The notes under the pieces: generated by a model
What the model was told of the DNA's origin: nothing
Databases searched by the model: none
Seen by the model: only the letters and a program-made list of their open reading frames with translations
Assembly (NCBI GenBank): GCA_035430165.1
Contig: DAOMGE010000003.1
Coordinates: 42,749-106,748 of the forward strand
Direction of reading: 5' to 3'
Length of the DNA: 64,000 nt
From: UBA7239 sp035430165
GTDB taxonomy: Bacteria > Pseudomonadota > Gammaproteobacteria > Pseudomonadales > UBA7239
In this document: positions 1 to 8,792 of the stretch, piece by piece
Layout: every line of letters begins with the position of its first letter
How positions within the stretch are numbered: position 1 is the stretch's first letter
Program-made: the position numbers and the translations under genes

Positions 1-1346
1 CCGCCGCGCAATAATAAAAAACCGGCAATGGCGGCAGGCAATATCAACGCGAGCAAACCACCGACCAGTAATCCCACCATTTTTACTTGTTGGCTGTACA
101 GGAACAGCAGCACAGCAATGCCTGGCAGTGCCAATAGCAGGCTGTGCTGGTAAATGCCGGCATCGGCATTATCACTGCGCAAGACGCGCCACGGCGGTAC
201 GGCTTGTAAACGCCAGAATGCGGGCCAGACAAACGTCAGCAGGCAAACCAGGCTCGTCGCGCCACCCATAAAAAACGGATAGAAACCGGCAGCGGGTAGT
301 GAGGCTGGCACCCAGCTTGCCATCGCCTTCAGGAATACATGCTGCAACAATTCACCGCACAGGAAACCGCACGTGGTGGCGATCAGCCATAACCATCCCA
401 TCTGGCCTGCCAGTAAACCGAGGAGTCGTGCACGTTGTGCGCCGAGTGTTTTCATCACGGCGATAGCGTCAGTGTGTCGTTCACAATAGCGCTGCGCAGA
501 AAATCCTGCCGCCAGTGCGGCGAGCAAGACGCCGAGGCTGCCCGCCAGTCGTAAAAACAATGCTGCTTTGTCGAGTGCGCCGGCGATACCGGGCTGGTTG
601 TCCTGCAAACTGATGACGCGTTGTCCTTTGGTGAGTTGTGGTTTGAGCCAGTCAAAAAAAACGGCGAGATTTTTTTCGTCACCGGCAAACAGGTGGCGGT
701 ATTCAACGCGACTGCCCGGTAACACCAGTCCACTTGCCGGCAGGTCGGCATCGTTAATCATCACGCGCGCACCCATGCCATAAAAACTGCTGCCCGCATC
801 GCCTTCGTGTAGCAGCACACGTTCTGCTACCAGATGCAATTCACCGACATCGATGCGATCGCCAAGTTGTATGTCGAGTTGTGTCAGGATGTTCGCGTCG
901 ATCCACGCAGTACCGCGTACCGGGCCGTGTGCAACCTTTTCGGAGATGTTGTTGCTGTCGCGTGTTTCCAGCTGGCCGCGCAAGGGATAACTGTCTGACA
1001 CGGCTTTCAGCGACGACAATACGGTGCGTTCATCACCCTGTGTGCCGGTCTTGTAAATCATGGTCGGGAAAATTGCGGTGCGTGCGGTGCGCAAGGATTG
1101 TTGTTGTGCGTGATGCAGCCAGTCCGTTGCAACCGGCTCGCTGGTTTGCAACACACGATCAGCGCCGAGATAGACACTCGCTTCACCTACCAGTGCGCCT
1201 TGTAAACGTTCGGCGAACAGACTGATACCGGTCACCATGGTGACGCCCAGCGTCAGTGCTGCAAACAGCAATGTCATTTCACCGCCACGCCATTCACGCA
1301 GCAACATGGTCCATGACAGCGAAAGGTGGCGGGAAAAAAAATTCAC
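1..1346 (-). CDS. ybbP: ABC transporter permease, YbbP/FtsX-like (partial, 3' end beyond window)
   Basis: About 448 residues are visible; the C-terminus lies beyond position 1. I start it at GTG 1346, which overlaps the stop of the upstream ATPase gene as GTGA, the usual coupling of such pairs. An N-terminal membrane segment (about residues 23-42) is followed by a roughly 200-residue extracytoplasmic domain, then several hydrophobic segments from about residue 240. A cytoplasmic loop reads AVMKTLGAQRARLLGLL, typical of FtsX-type permeases. Family knowledge: YbbA/YbbP-type transporters form a MacB/Lol-like superfamily thought to move envelope substrates. The substrate here is unknown. Position beside tesA matches the ybbA-tesA arrangement of enteric bacteria and pseudomonads. 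Confidence 0.85.
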   Translation of the reverse strand, partial: MNFFSRHLSLSWTMLLREWRGGEMTLLFAALTLGVTMVTGISLFAERLQGALVGEASVYLGADRVLQTSEPVATDWLHHAQQQSLRTARTAIFPTMIYKTGTQGDERTVLSSLKAVSDSYPLRGQLETRDSNNISEKVAHGPVRGTAWIDANILTQLDIQLGDRIDVGELHLVAERVLLHEGDAGSSFYGMGARVMINDADLPASGLVLPGSRVEYRHLFAGDEKNLAVFFDWLKPQLTKGQRVISLQDNQPGIAGALDKAALFLRLAGSLGVLLAALAAGFSAQRYCERHTDAIAVMKTLGAQRARLLGLLAGQMGWLWLIATTCGFLCGELLQHVFLKAMASWVPASLPAAGFYPFFMGGATSLVCLLTFVWPAFWRLQAVPPWRVLRSDNADAGIYQHSLLLALPGIAVLLFLYSQQVKMVGLLVGGLLALILPAAIAGFLLLRG

Positions 1347-2050
1347 GCAGGCATCTCGCGCAAGCTGCCATTTTCCATCAGCAACCGGCGCTGGCAGCGC
1401 GCGGCGAGGCGTTCATCGTGTGTGACCAGCACCAGGGTGGCACGACTGTCGCGATTCATCGCAAATAAAAGATCGCTGATGGTTGTGGCTGTCTGTGTGT
1501 CGAGGTTACCTGTTGGCTCATCGGCGAACAGGATGGCGGGTTGTCCGGCGAAAGCGCGTGCCAGTGCCACACGTTGTTGTTCACCGCCCGACAAGGTGCG
1601 CGGGTAATGATGCAGGCGTTCACTGAGGCCGACATGTGCGAGAAATTCCTTGGCGCGCTGTTCGCACTGCCTGTTATTTTCACCGCGCAACTCGAGTGGC
1701 AACATCACGTTTTCGAGCGCGGTCAGTGACGCGAGCAACTGGAAATTCTGGAAAACAAAACCGACCTTGCGCGCGCGCAATGCCGCCTTGGCTTCCTCAT
1801 CAAGCCCGGTGAGCGACTGGCCATCCAGCACGATGTCGCCGTGTGTTGGCAAGTCGAGACCTGCCAGCAATCCGAGCAGGGTGGATTTGCCAGAACCGGA
1901 TGCGCCGATAATGGCGACGCTGTCGCCTGCATCGACGCAGAAATTCACATCGTGCAGTAACGTCAGGTTGCCTGCAGGCGTGGACACACACTTCGTCAAT
2001 TGCTCGACACGCAGTACGCTTTTGTGCAGTGGATTTTCCTGTACCGGCAT
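1343..2050 (-). CDS. ybbA: ABC transporter ATP-binding protein, YbbA/LolD type
   Basis: A 235-residue ATPase subunit of the LolD/MacB-type family, cytoplasmic partner of the overlapping permease. Visible motifs are Walker A GASGSGKST (residues 49-57), the signature LSGGEQQRVALARA, and Walker B ILFADEPTGNLD. The start ATG at 2050 has a GGAG ribosome site about 9 bases upstream. Divergent from tesA across a 98-base intergenic region that holds a 7-bp inverted repeat. Nothing degenerate is seen, so the enzyme should be active. The lolD assignment is less likely because the partner is a single large YbbP-like permease and tesA is the neighbour. Confidence 0.92.
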   Translation of the reverse strand: MPVQENPLHKSVLRVEQLTKCVSTPAGNLTLLHDVNFCVDAGDSVAIIGASGSGKSTLLGLLAGLDLPTHGDIVLDGQSLTGLDEEAKAALRARKVGFVFQNFQLLASLTALENVMLPLELRGENNRQCEQRAKEFLAHVGLSERLHHYPRTLSGGEQQRVALARAFAGQPAILFADEPTGNLDTQTATTISDLLFAMNRDSRATLVLVTHDERLAARCQRRLLMENGSLREMPA

Positions 2051-2066
2051 CGGTTTTCACTCCATG

Positions 2067-2085
2067 CCATCGACGGCATCGATGG
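2067..2085. promoter_or_regulatory. Inverted repeat between ybbA and tesA
   Basis: CCATCGA and TCGATGG form a perfect 7-bp inverted repeat around five bases. It lies 17 bases upstream of the ybbA start and 64 bases upstream of the tesA start. It could be an operator for the divergent pair or a short mRNA hairpin before the ybbA ribosome site. No known regulator motif is recognised. Confidence 0.3.
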
Positions 2086-2148
2086 TCTGTTCAGGTTTGC
2101 TGGTCTACTATAGGCGCCAATAGTGTTTTCGCCCATAAGGTCATTCAC

Positions 2149-2757
2149 GTGCTGTGTCGTTTGTCCGTCATTGTGTTGTTGTGTGCTGTTGCGCAGCTTG
2201 CGCCTGCCGCCACCGTGCTGGTGTTTGGTGACAGCCTCAGTGCCGGCTACGGCATCCGGGTGGAAGAAGGGTGGGTGCAGCTGTTGCAAAAACAACTGAA
2301 AACGCATGAATTTATCAATGCGTCGATCAGCGGTGAAACCAGCGGCAACGGTCTGGAGCGACTGCCTGCCTTGCTCAAGGAACACCAGCCGGATGTGCTG
2401 GTACTGGAGCTTGGCGCCAACGATGGTTTGCGCGGATTTCCTGTGGCGATGTTGCGCAACAACCTGCAAGCCATGATTGATCTCGGCAAGCAATTCCACT
2501 GCCGGATTTTGTTACTGGGTGTCCGCATCCCGCCCAATTATGGGCCTCGTTACACACAATCGTTTGCCGATGTTTTCCAGTCGATTGCTGACAAGAATGA
2601 CATTCCGGTTGTGCCGTTTTTCCTGCAAGCCATTGCCGGGGATGCCAATAATTTCCAGGGCGATCACCTACACCCTAATGCAGCAGCACAGCCGGCTATT
2701 GCCAGAACCGTTTTGCCTGCGCTGCAACCCTTGCTGGAACCCTCCCGTGCAAACTGA
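2149..2757 (+). CDS. tesA: Arylesterase/lysophospholipase TesA (SGNH hydrolase)
   Basis: A secreted esterase/thioesterase of the GDSL family, 202 residues. I choose GTG 2149 because it gives a clean signal peptide (residues 1 to about 21) and follows an AAGG ribosome site. Block I GDSLSAGYG carries the nucleophile Ser29; block III reads LGANDG (residues 88-93); block V is DHLHPN with Asp172 and His175 completing the triad. Family members hydrolyse acyl-CoA, lysophospholipids and aryl esters in the periplasm. The gene overlaps the start of bioA by 11 bases, so the two are probably co-transcribed. An upstream in-frame ATG at 2029 would put extra residues before the signal peptide and is unlikely. 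Confidence 0.93.
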   Translation: MLCRLSVIVLLCAVAQLAPAATVLVFGDSLSAGYGIRVEEGWVQLLQKQLKTHEFINASISGETSGNGLERLPALLKEHQPDVLVLELGANDGLRGFPVAMLRNNLQAMIDLGKQFHCRILLLGVRIPPNYGPRYTQSFADVFQSIADKNDIPVVPFFLQAIAGDANNFQGDHLHPNAAAQPAIARTVLPALQPLLEPSRAN

Positions 2758-4036
2758 ACAGTTGCTGGCGCTGGATCGCCAATATATCTGGCATCCATAC
2801 GCGGCAGCCGACAGTGCACTGCCTGTGTATGCCGTGCAATCCGCGCGAGGTTGTCTGTTGCAACTTGCCGATGGCCGGCAACTGATTGATGGCATGTCAT
2901 CGTGGTGGAGTGCCATCCACGGTTACCAGAATCAGGTATTGGATGCAGCAATCTACAAACAGCTGCAGTCGATGTCGCACGTCATGTTTGGCGGACTGAC
3001 ACATGAACCGGCAGTGCAGTTGGCGAAAACGCTGGTGGAAATGACACCGCCTTCGCTGGCGCGTGTGTTTTTTTCTGATTCCGGTTCTGTTGCTGTCGAA
3101 GTAGCCATGAAAATGGCATTGCAATACTGGCTCGCTAAAAAGGCCATGCATCGCACGCGATTCCTCGCATTGGCTGGCGGTTATCACGGCGATACTTTTG
3201 CAGCAATGAGTGTCTGCGATCCCGTGACGGGTATGCATCATCTCTTCAGTGAAAACGTGCAAAAGCAGTTTTTTGCGCCAAGGCCTGCCTGTCGTTTTGG
3301 TGAAACCTGCAGTGATGCAGATATTGCCGGTTTTGAAAAAATCCTGCAGCAACATGCGCAGGAAATTGCCGCAGTGATACTGGAGCCGGTGGTGCAGGGC
3401 GCTGGCGGCATGTGGTTTTATTCGGCGCAGTATTTGCAGCGTGTGCGTGCCTTGTGCAACCAGTACGATGTGTTGTTGATCGCCGACGAAATTGCTACAG
3501 GTTTTGGTCGAACCGGTAAATTGTTTGCCTGTGAACATGCGCAGATCGAGCCGGACATTCTCTGCCTCGGTAAGGCGCTGACGGGCGGTTATATGACACT
3601 GGCTGCAACACTGTGCAGCGAGAAAGTGGCAGCGACGGTGTGCAGCGGCGAAGCCGGCGTGTTGATGCATGGCCCGACATTTATGGCGAATCCACTGGCA
3701 TGCAGTGTGGCCAATGCGAGTATCGGCTTGTTGCTGTCGCAAGACTGGCAGTCAAATATTGCGCGTATTGAAACAGCATTGCGCGATGGACTGATGCCGG
3801 CAGGTCTGTTGCCGGGAGTAAATGATGTACGTGTGCTGGGCGCGATTGGCGTGATCGAGCTGGAACAGCCTGTCGATATGCAAATTATCCAGCCGTTGTT
3901 CATTGAACACGGCATCTGGTTGCGCCCTTTTGGTAAACTGGTCTACACCATGCCGCCGTTTGTGATCACGGACGTGGAATTACAAACGCTGACTGAAAAC
4001 ATTCTTCTTGTACTGGAGCGCTATCTGCATGTCTGA
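2747..4036 (+). CDS. bioA: Adenosylmethionine-8-amino-7-oxononanoate aminotransferase
   Basis: Biotin synthesis: transfers the amino group of S-adenosylmethionine to 7-keto-8-aminopelargonate, giving 7,8-diaminopelargonate, with PLP. From GTG 2747 the product is 429 residues, exactly the usual length, and begins with the family-typical DRQYIWHPYA. The PLP lysine is Lys276 in LGKALTGG, and Asp247 in LLIADEIATGFG would hold the pyridine nitrogen. The frame stays open upstream inside tesA, but that part is not BioA-like. No other bio genes are in the window, so bioA is separated from bioBFCD. It overlaps the following membrane gene by 8 bases. Confidence 0.95.
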   Translation: MQTEQLLALDRQYIWHPYAAADSALPVYAVQSARGCLLQLADGRQLIDGMSSWWSAIHGYQNQVLDAAIYKQLQSMSHVMFGGLTHEPAVQLAKTLVEMTPPSLARVFFSDSGSVAVEVAMKMALQYWLAKKAMHRTRFLALAGGYHGDTFAAMSVCDPVTGMHHLFSENVQKQFFAPRPACRFGETCSDADIAGFEKILQQHAQEIAAVILEPVVQGAGGMWFYSAQYLQRVRALCNQYDVLLIADEIATGFGRTGKLFACEHAQIEPDILCLGKALTGGYMTLAATLCSEKVAATVCSGEAGVLMHGPTFMANPLACSVANASIGLLLSQDWQSNIARIETALRDGLMPAGLLPGVNDVRVLGAIGVIELEQPVDMQIIQPLFIEHGIWLRPFGKLVYTMPPFVITDVELQTLTENILLVLERYLHV

Positions 4037-4403
4037 ACTGTATCCTGCTATCAAATCACTGCATATGTTGTTTGCAACGATTTCCATTTGTGGATTGTTA
4101 TTGCGCACGTTCTGGAAAATGACAGGCTCTGCCATGCTGGATGCCAAGCCTGTAAAAATCCTGCCGCATATCAATGATACGTTGCTGTTAGGGTGCGGTA
4201 TTGCGCTGGCCGTTATCGCGGGCATCAATCCCTTTACCCATTTGTGGTTGCTGGCGAAACTGGGATTGTTGCTGGCTTATATTGGCTGTGGTGTTTTTAT
4301 ACTCAAGAAAGCGGAAAGCAATGCCACGCGAGCACTGGGCTTGTTTTTCGCACTGGTGTGTTTTGCCGGCATGGGTGGCCTGGCTGCGATGAAACCGTTC
4401 TGA
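4029..4403 (+). CDS. SirB-family (SirB2-like) integral membrane protein
   Basis: A 124-residue protein with four hydrophobic segments (about residues 10-26, 47-64, 68-90, 101-118). The start YPAIKSLHMLFATISICGLLLR and the C-terminal GMGGLAAMKPF fit the SirB family of small inner-membrane proteins, whose biochemical role is not established. The ATG at 4029 overlaps the bioA stop, implying translation coupled to bioA. It ends 12 bases before the convergent prfC. The family call is by recognition of the pattern, not by alignment. Confidence 0.7.
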   Translation: MSELYPAIKSLHMLFATISICGLLLRTFWKMTGSAMLDAKPVKILPHINDTLLLGCGIALAVIAGINPFTHLWLLAKLGLLLAYIGCGVFILKKAESNATRALGLFFALVCFAGMGGLAAMKPF

Positions 4404-4415
4404 GTATTGTCAGGA

Positions 4416-6011
4416 TCAGTGCTCCCGCGTTGAACGGAACTCGATATCCGGCCAGCGTTCCTGTGTCAGGTTAAGGTTGACGCGGGTGGGCGCAAGATAG
4501 GTGAGATGATCGCCGCCATCCACCGCGAGATTTTCCGATATTTTTGATTTGAATTCTTCCAGCTTGCGCGGATCTTTTGATGATAACCAGCGCGCAGTGT
4601 AGACGTTGATATTTTCGTAAATGCATTCCACCTTGTATTCGTCTTTCAGGCGATACGCGACCACTTCAAACTGCAGTACACCGACGGCGCCGACAATCAG
4701 GTCGTTGTTGTTGAGCGGCATGAACACCTGCACCGAACCTTCTTCGGATAATTGACGCAAGCCTTTCTGTAATTGCTTGGCTTTCAATGGATCTTTCAAC
4801 CGTATGCGGCGAAACAATTCCGGTGCGAAATGCGGTATGCCGGTGAAGCGTAAATTCTCGCCATCGGTAAAGGTATCGCCGATCTGGATGGTGCCGTGGT
4901 TATGCAAGCCGATGATGTCGCCGGCGAGCGCTTCTTCTACCAACACGCGTTCGCCAGCCATAAAAGTTACGGCGTCGGCGATGCGGATATCCTTATCCAG
5001 GCGCACATGACGCATTTTCATGCCCTGCGTATATTGGCCAGAACAGATGCGCATGAAAGCAATGCGGTCGCGGTGTTTCGGATCCATATTGGCCTGGATC
5101 TTGAACACGAAACCGGAAAACTTTTCTTCGTGTGGGTCGACGCGACGCGTTTCGTGTTTGTCAGTCACCAGCGCTTCGCGCGCCAGTGGCAGCGGTGCCC
5201 ATTCGACAAAACCATCGAGCATTTCACGTACGCCGAAGTTGCCGAGTGCTGTACCAAAAAAAGCAGGCGTCAGTGTGCCGGCGAGATATTCTTCCAGATC
5301 GAACTGGTGCGCCGCGCCGCGTACCAGTTCGATTTCCGTGCGCACATCATCGGCATAAGGCCCGAGCAATTTTGAAAAGTCTTCGCTGTCGATGCCCTTG
5401 ATCTGGATATCTTCAGGTATCGTGTGGCCAAAACCCTGTTTGTACACATGCACGGTATCCGTGTAGAGGTTGTACACGCCCTTGAATTCCTTGCCCATAC
5501 CCAGCGGCCAGTTGATCGGCGCGACTTTGATGTGCAACACGGTTTCCACTTCATCCAGCACTTCCATCGGGTCGCGGACATCGCGATCCATTTTGTTGAC
5601 GAAAGTAAGAATCGGTGTGTCGCGTAAACGGCAGACATCCATCAGTTTGATGGTGCGATCTTCCACGCCTTTCGCGCCATCGATCACCATCAACACAGAG
5701 TCGACAGCGGTGAGTGTGCGGTAGGTGTCTTCGGAAAAATCTTCGTGGCCCGGCGTGTCGAGCAGGTTGACGGTGCGACCCTTGTACGGAAACTGCATCA
5801 CCGACGAAGTCACCGAAATGCCGCGCTCCTGTTCCATGCTCATCCAGTCGGATGTCGCGTGACGATCGCCTTTCTTGCCCTTCACTGAACCGGCAATCTG
5901 GATCGCTTGCCCGAACAGCAACAGCTTTTCGGTGATGGTGGTTTTGCCGGCATCCGGGTGCGAGATGATGGCAAAGGTGCGGCGCTGGTCGATGTCTTCT
6001 TTAAAGCTCAT
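4416..6011 (-). CDS. prfC: Peptide chain release factor 3
   Basis: Ribosomal GTPase that recycles RF1/RF2 after termination; 531 residues, normal length. The G domain has the P-loop SHPDAGKTTITEKL (about residues 17-30), DTPGHEDFSEDTYRTL (G3) and NKMDRD (G4), followed by EF-G-like domains. It is the second gene after the RhlE-type helicase, overlapping its stop by 4 bases (ATGA), so the pair is a translation-linked operon. The C-terminus shows no truncation. Confidence 0.97.
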   Translation of the reverse strand: MSFKEDIDQRRTFAIISHPDAGKTTITEKLLLFGQAIQIAGSVKGKKGDRHATSDWMSMEQERGISVTSSVMQFPYKGRTVNLLDTPGHEDFSEDTYRTLTAVDSVLMVIDGAKGVEDRTIKLMDVCRLRDTPILTFVNKMDRDVRDPMEVLDEVETVLHIKVAPINWPLGMGKEFKGVYNLYTDTVHVYKQGFGHTIPEDIQIKGIDSEDFSKLLGPYADDVRTEIELVRGAAHQFDLEEYLAGTLTPAFFGTALGNFGVREMLDGFVEWAPLPLAREALVTDKHETRRVDPHEEKFSGFVFKIQANMDPKHRDRIAFMRICSGQYTQGMKMRHVRLDKDIRIADAVTFMAGERVLVEEALAGDIIGLHNHGTIQIGDTFTDGENLRFTGIPHFAPELFRRIRLKDPLKAKQLQKGLRQLSEEGSVQVFMPLNNNDLIVGAVGVLQFEVVAYRLKDEYKVECIYENINVYTARWLSSKDPRKLEEFKSKISENLAVDGGDHLTYLAPTRVNLNLTQERWPDIEFRSTREH

Positions 6012-7396
6012 GGCGATGTTCTGGTCGGTTTATTGATGTCGGATGGTTTCTTGCGCAACGGTGCCGAACCGTCACGTGGTCTGTCGGCAGCAGGTTTTTC
6101 TGTAACCGGAGTCACCGGTTTTTTTGCAGACGATTTTTTGGCAGCCGTTTTTTTGTCTGCTGTTTTTTTGTTGTCAGTTTTCTTGTCGGTTTTCTTCTTT
6201 TTAGTGCCTGCTGCCTTGCCGGATGATTTCAGTTTTTTCGGGCCGTTGTAACTGCCTTTCAGTTCCTTGATAACACGTTTTTCGAAATCCTGTTTCAGGT
6301 AGCGCTCGATGCTCGACATCAGGTTCCATTCGTGCGGGCCAATCAGTGAAATGGCCAGGCCTGCATTGCCGGCGCGACCGGTGCGGCCGATGCGATGCAC
6401 GTAGTCATCGCCTTTGCGCGGCATGTCAAAATTGATCACCATGTCCATGCCTTCGATATCAAGACCACGCGCAGCGACATCGGTGGCAATCAACACATTG
6501 ATATGGCCCTGGTTCAATCGCGAGATGGCTTGCTTGCGATCTTTCTGGTCTTTCTCGCCGTGCAAGACATAAACTTTCGCCGCACTTTTACCCGCCTTGT
6601 GGGCGGTGATCAGCACACCACCGAGGCGATCAGCCTGGTCGCGGGTGTTGGTGAACACAATCGCTTTTTCAAATTTTTCGTTGCTGAGCAGCCACAGCAG
6701 CAAGCGCTCTTTGTGTTTTACATCGTCGGCCGTGATGATCTGTTGCACGGTACTGCTGTTCAGTTCGCTGACCGGATTCAGTCGCAACACCTGCGGCTCG
6801 CGCATGACTTTGGCAGCGAGTTCGTACAGCGCGCCGCCGCTGGTGGCGGAAAATAAAAGTGTCTGGCGATCCTTGTTGCAGGTATCGATCAGCGCCATCA
6901 CGTCTTCGCTGAAGCCCATGTCGAGCATGCGGTCGGCTTCGTCCAGCACGAGAATTTCCAGGTCCTTGAAGTCGAGATGCCTGGCGCGTTCATGCTCGAG
7001 CAAGCGTCCGGGTGTGCCGATCAGGATGTCAGGATTCTTGCGGATCGCCGCGGCCTGGCGTTTGAAATCTTCGCCGCCGGTGATCAATGCGGCCTTGATA
7101 AAAGTAAATTGCGCCAGCAGTTCCACCTGTTTCAGTGTCTGCAAGGCGAGTTCGCGGGTTGGCAGCAGGATCAGGGCGCGAGTAGCGGTGCGCGGTTTGC
7201 TGTCCTGCAGGAGCTGGTGCAGCATCGGCAGCACAAAAGCGGCGGTCTTGCCGCTGCCTGTCTGGGCGATGACGCGCAGGTCCTTGCCTTCCAGTGCTGG
7301 CGGTATGGCCGTGAGCTGGACAGCGGTGGGTTCGGTGTAACCCAGCTGGGCAACGGCTTTGAGCAGGCGTTCGTGCAGGTTCAGTGAGGTAAACAC
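6008..7396 (-). CDS. DEAD-box ATP-dependent RNA helicase, RhlE-like
   Basis: A 462-residue RNA helicase. Motifs in order: Q-motif region LGYTEPTAVQ, motif I AQTGSGKT (about residues 44-51), PTRELALQ, TPGRL, motif II DEADRMLDMGF, motif III SAT, ATDVAARGLD and motif VI HRIGRTGRAG. From about residue 385 the tail is lysine-, threonine- and alanine-rich and low in complexity, a typical RNA-binding extension. Roles in ribosome assembly or RNA decay are known for this group. It leads the prfC operon and is divergent from hisZ. Exact subfamily (RhlE, SrmB or other) is uncertain. Confidence 0.92.
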   Translation of the reverse strand: MFTSLNLHERLLKAVAQLGYTEPTAVQLTAIPPALEGKDLRVIAQTGSGKTAAFVLPMLHQLLQDSKPRTATRALILLPTRELALQTLKQVELLAQFTFIKAALITGGEDFKRQAAAIRKNPDILIGTPGRLLEHERARHLDFKDLEILVLDEADRMLDMGFSEDVMALIDTCNKDRQTLLFSATSGGALYELAAKVMREPQVLRLNPVSELNSSTVQQIITADDVKHKERLLLWLLSNEKFEKAIVFTNTRDQADRLGGVLITAHKAGKSAAKVYVLHGEKDQKDRKQAISRLNQGHINVLIATDVAARGLDIEGMDMVINFDMPRKGDDYVHRIGRTGRAGNAGLAISLIGPHEWNLMSSIERYLKQDFEKRVIKELKGSYNGPKKLKSSGKAAGTKKKKTDKKTDNKKTADKKTAAKKSSAKKPVTPVTEKPAADRPRDGSAPLRKKPSDINKPTRTSP

Positions 7397-7464
7397 GGTG
7401 GCGATTTGTCTGTGTCAGATCAGGGGCGTGCAGTGTAGCGGCTTATGGGGCGGGCTGCGTATTA

Positions 7465-7493
7465 TTAACCCCTCCGGCATCTTGGTGTATCAT
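7465..7493 (+). promoter_or_regulatory. Probable sigma-70 promoter for hisZ-purA
   Basis: TTAACC (7465-7470) and TATCAT (7488-7493) with a 17-base spacer match the sigma-70 consensus at 4/6 and 5/6. Transcription would begin near 7500, immediately before a terminator-like hairpin. Confidence 0.45.
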
Positions 7494-7503
7494 AGCTCGC
7501 CAT

Positions 7504-7525
7504 GCCGGGGCACCCCGGCTTTTTT
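7504..7525 (+). terminator. Terminator-like hairpin in the hisZ leader
   Basis: GCCGGGG and CCCCGGC form a strong GC stem directly followed by six T. It sits 42 bases upstream of the hisZ start and points toward hisZ. The upstream gene runs the other way, so this is not its terminator. A second small stem, CGCCC/GGGCG, follows at 7531-7543. Leader attenuation or a 5' stabilising stem are both possible. Confidence 0.6.
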
Positions 7526-7566
7526 GTGCCCGCCCTGTGGGCGACGACGACTCAAACAGGTTTGAC

Positions 7567-8745
7567 ATGAGCATTGCAGATCGCTGGTTATTGCCGGATG
7601 GCATCGAAGAGCTGCTGCCTGCACAGGCGGCGCGCGCCGAGCATTTGCGTCGCCAGTTGCTTGATCTCTACGCCAGCTGGGGCTACGAACTGGTGATGCC
7701 GCCGCTGGTGGAATTCACGGAGTCGCTGCTCGTGAACGGCAACCACGATCTCGACCTGCAAACCTGCAAACTCACGGACCAGCTCTCCGGTCGCCTGATG
7801 GGTGTTCGCGCCGACATCACGCCGCAAACAGCCCGTATCGATGCCCATGGCCTCAACCGTCCCGGTGCTACCCGCCTGTGTTACGCGGGTAGTACATTGC
7901 ATGCCCGGCCGAAAACCGCGCTGGCTTCCCGCTCGCCAATCCAGATCGGTTGCGAGTTTTACGGTGTTGCCGGTGTGGAGGCAGATTGCGAAGTGATTGC
8001 CCTCATGCTCGAAACGGTGCGCATTGCCGGTGTGCAAAACGTGACGCTGGATCTCGGTCATGTCGATATTTTTCGTGGGCTGGCAGAAATGGCGGCACTG
8101 GATGTGGAGCAGGAGCAAGTGCTGTTCGATATCCTGCAGCGCAAGGCTGGCACTGAACTGAACGAATTTGTTAACGCCAGTGTGCCGGATAATGCCGTGG
8201 CGTATTTGCTGCTGGCACTGCCGACATGGAAAGGTGATCGCACTGTATTGGCGCGCGCTGCAGATGAATTGCACAAGGCACCAGTGCGTGTGCGTGCGGC
8301 AATGGCGCAATTGCAAAAAATAGCGGACAGCATGGCGCAACGCGCGCCCGATGTGGCCCTGTATTTTGATTTGTCTGAATTGCGTGGCTATCACTACCAT
8401 ACCGGCGTGGTGTTTGCGTTGTACGTAGCCGGTTGTGGTGAGGCGATTGCCAACGGTGGCCGTTACGATAATTTCGGTGCGGCGTTCGGGCGCGCGCGTC
8501 CTGCCAGCGGCTTCAGTACGGATCTCAAGCATTTGCTGGATCTCGGTGCTGCTGATCCTGGCAGCAAGACGGCCATCTGGGCTGCACTCGATGGCTCCGA
8601 TGCACAGTGGCAGGCCATTGCTGCTTTGCGCACAAAAGGTGAATGCGTGGTAGCAGCCTGTGAAGGCGAAGTGCGTGATACGCGCTGTGATCGCGAACTG
8701 GTTTCCATGGATGGGCAGTACGTCATCAAAAATATTTCCGTCTAG
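7567..8745 (+). CDS. hisZ: ATP phosphoribosyltransferase regulatory subunit HisZ
   Basis: A 392-residue class II aminoacyl-tRNA-synthetase-like protein that binds and regulates the short form of HisG, first enzyme of histidine synthesis. The start MSIADRWLLPDGIEELLPAQA, the segment VRADITPQTARI and the C-terminal NGGRYDNFGAAFGRARPASGFS are typical of HisZ. It lacks the anticodon-binding domain of true HisRS. ATG 7567 is preceded by an ACAGG ribosome site. hisG is not in the window. The hisZ-purA order is common in gammaproteobacteria, though here the usual hfq-hflX-hflKC genes are absent upstream and replaced by the prfC/helicase pair. Confidence 0.93.
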   Translation: MSIADRWLLPDGIEELLPAQAARAEHLRRQLLDLYASWGYELVMPPLVEFTESLLVNGNHDLDLQTCKLTDQLSGRLMGVRADITPQTARIDAHGLNRPGATRLCYAGSTLHARPKTALASRSPIQIGCEFYGVAGVEADCEVIALMLETVRIAGVQNVTLDLGHVDIFRGLAEMAALDVEQEQVLFDILQRKAGTELNEFVNASVPDNAVAYLLLALPTWKGDRTVLARAADELHKAPVRVRAAMAQLQKIADSMAQRAPDVALYFDLSELRGYHYHTGVVFALYVAGCGEAIANGGRYDNFGAAFGRARPASGFSTDLKHLLDLGAADPGSKTAIWAALDGSDAQWQAIAALRTKGECVVAACEGEVRDTRCDRELVSMDGQYVIKNISV

Positions 8746-8792
8746 TTTTTCAAACCTGTAACTATTTTGCGTGTAGCAAGTGGAGTTCAACT

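Noticed and set aside
2897..3742. 281-codon frame antisense to bioA
   Set aside because: It mirrors the coding strand of bioA and has no family motif.
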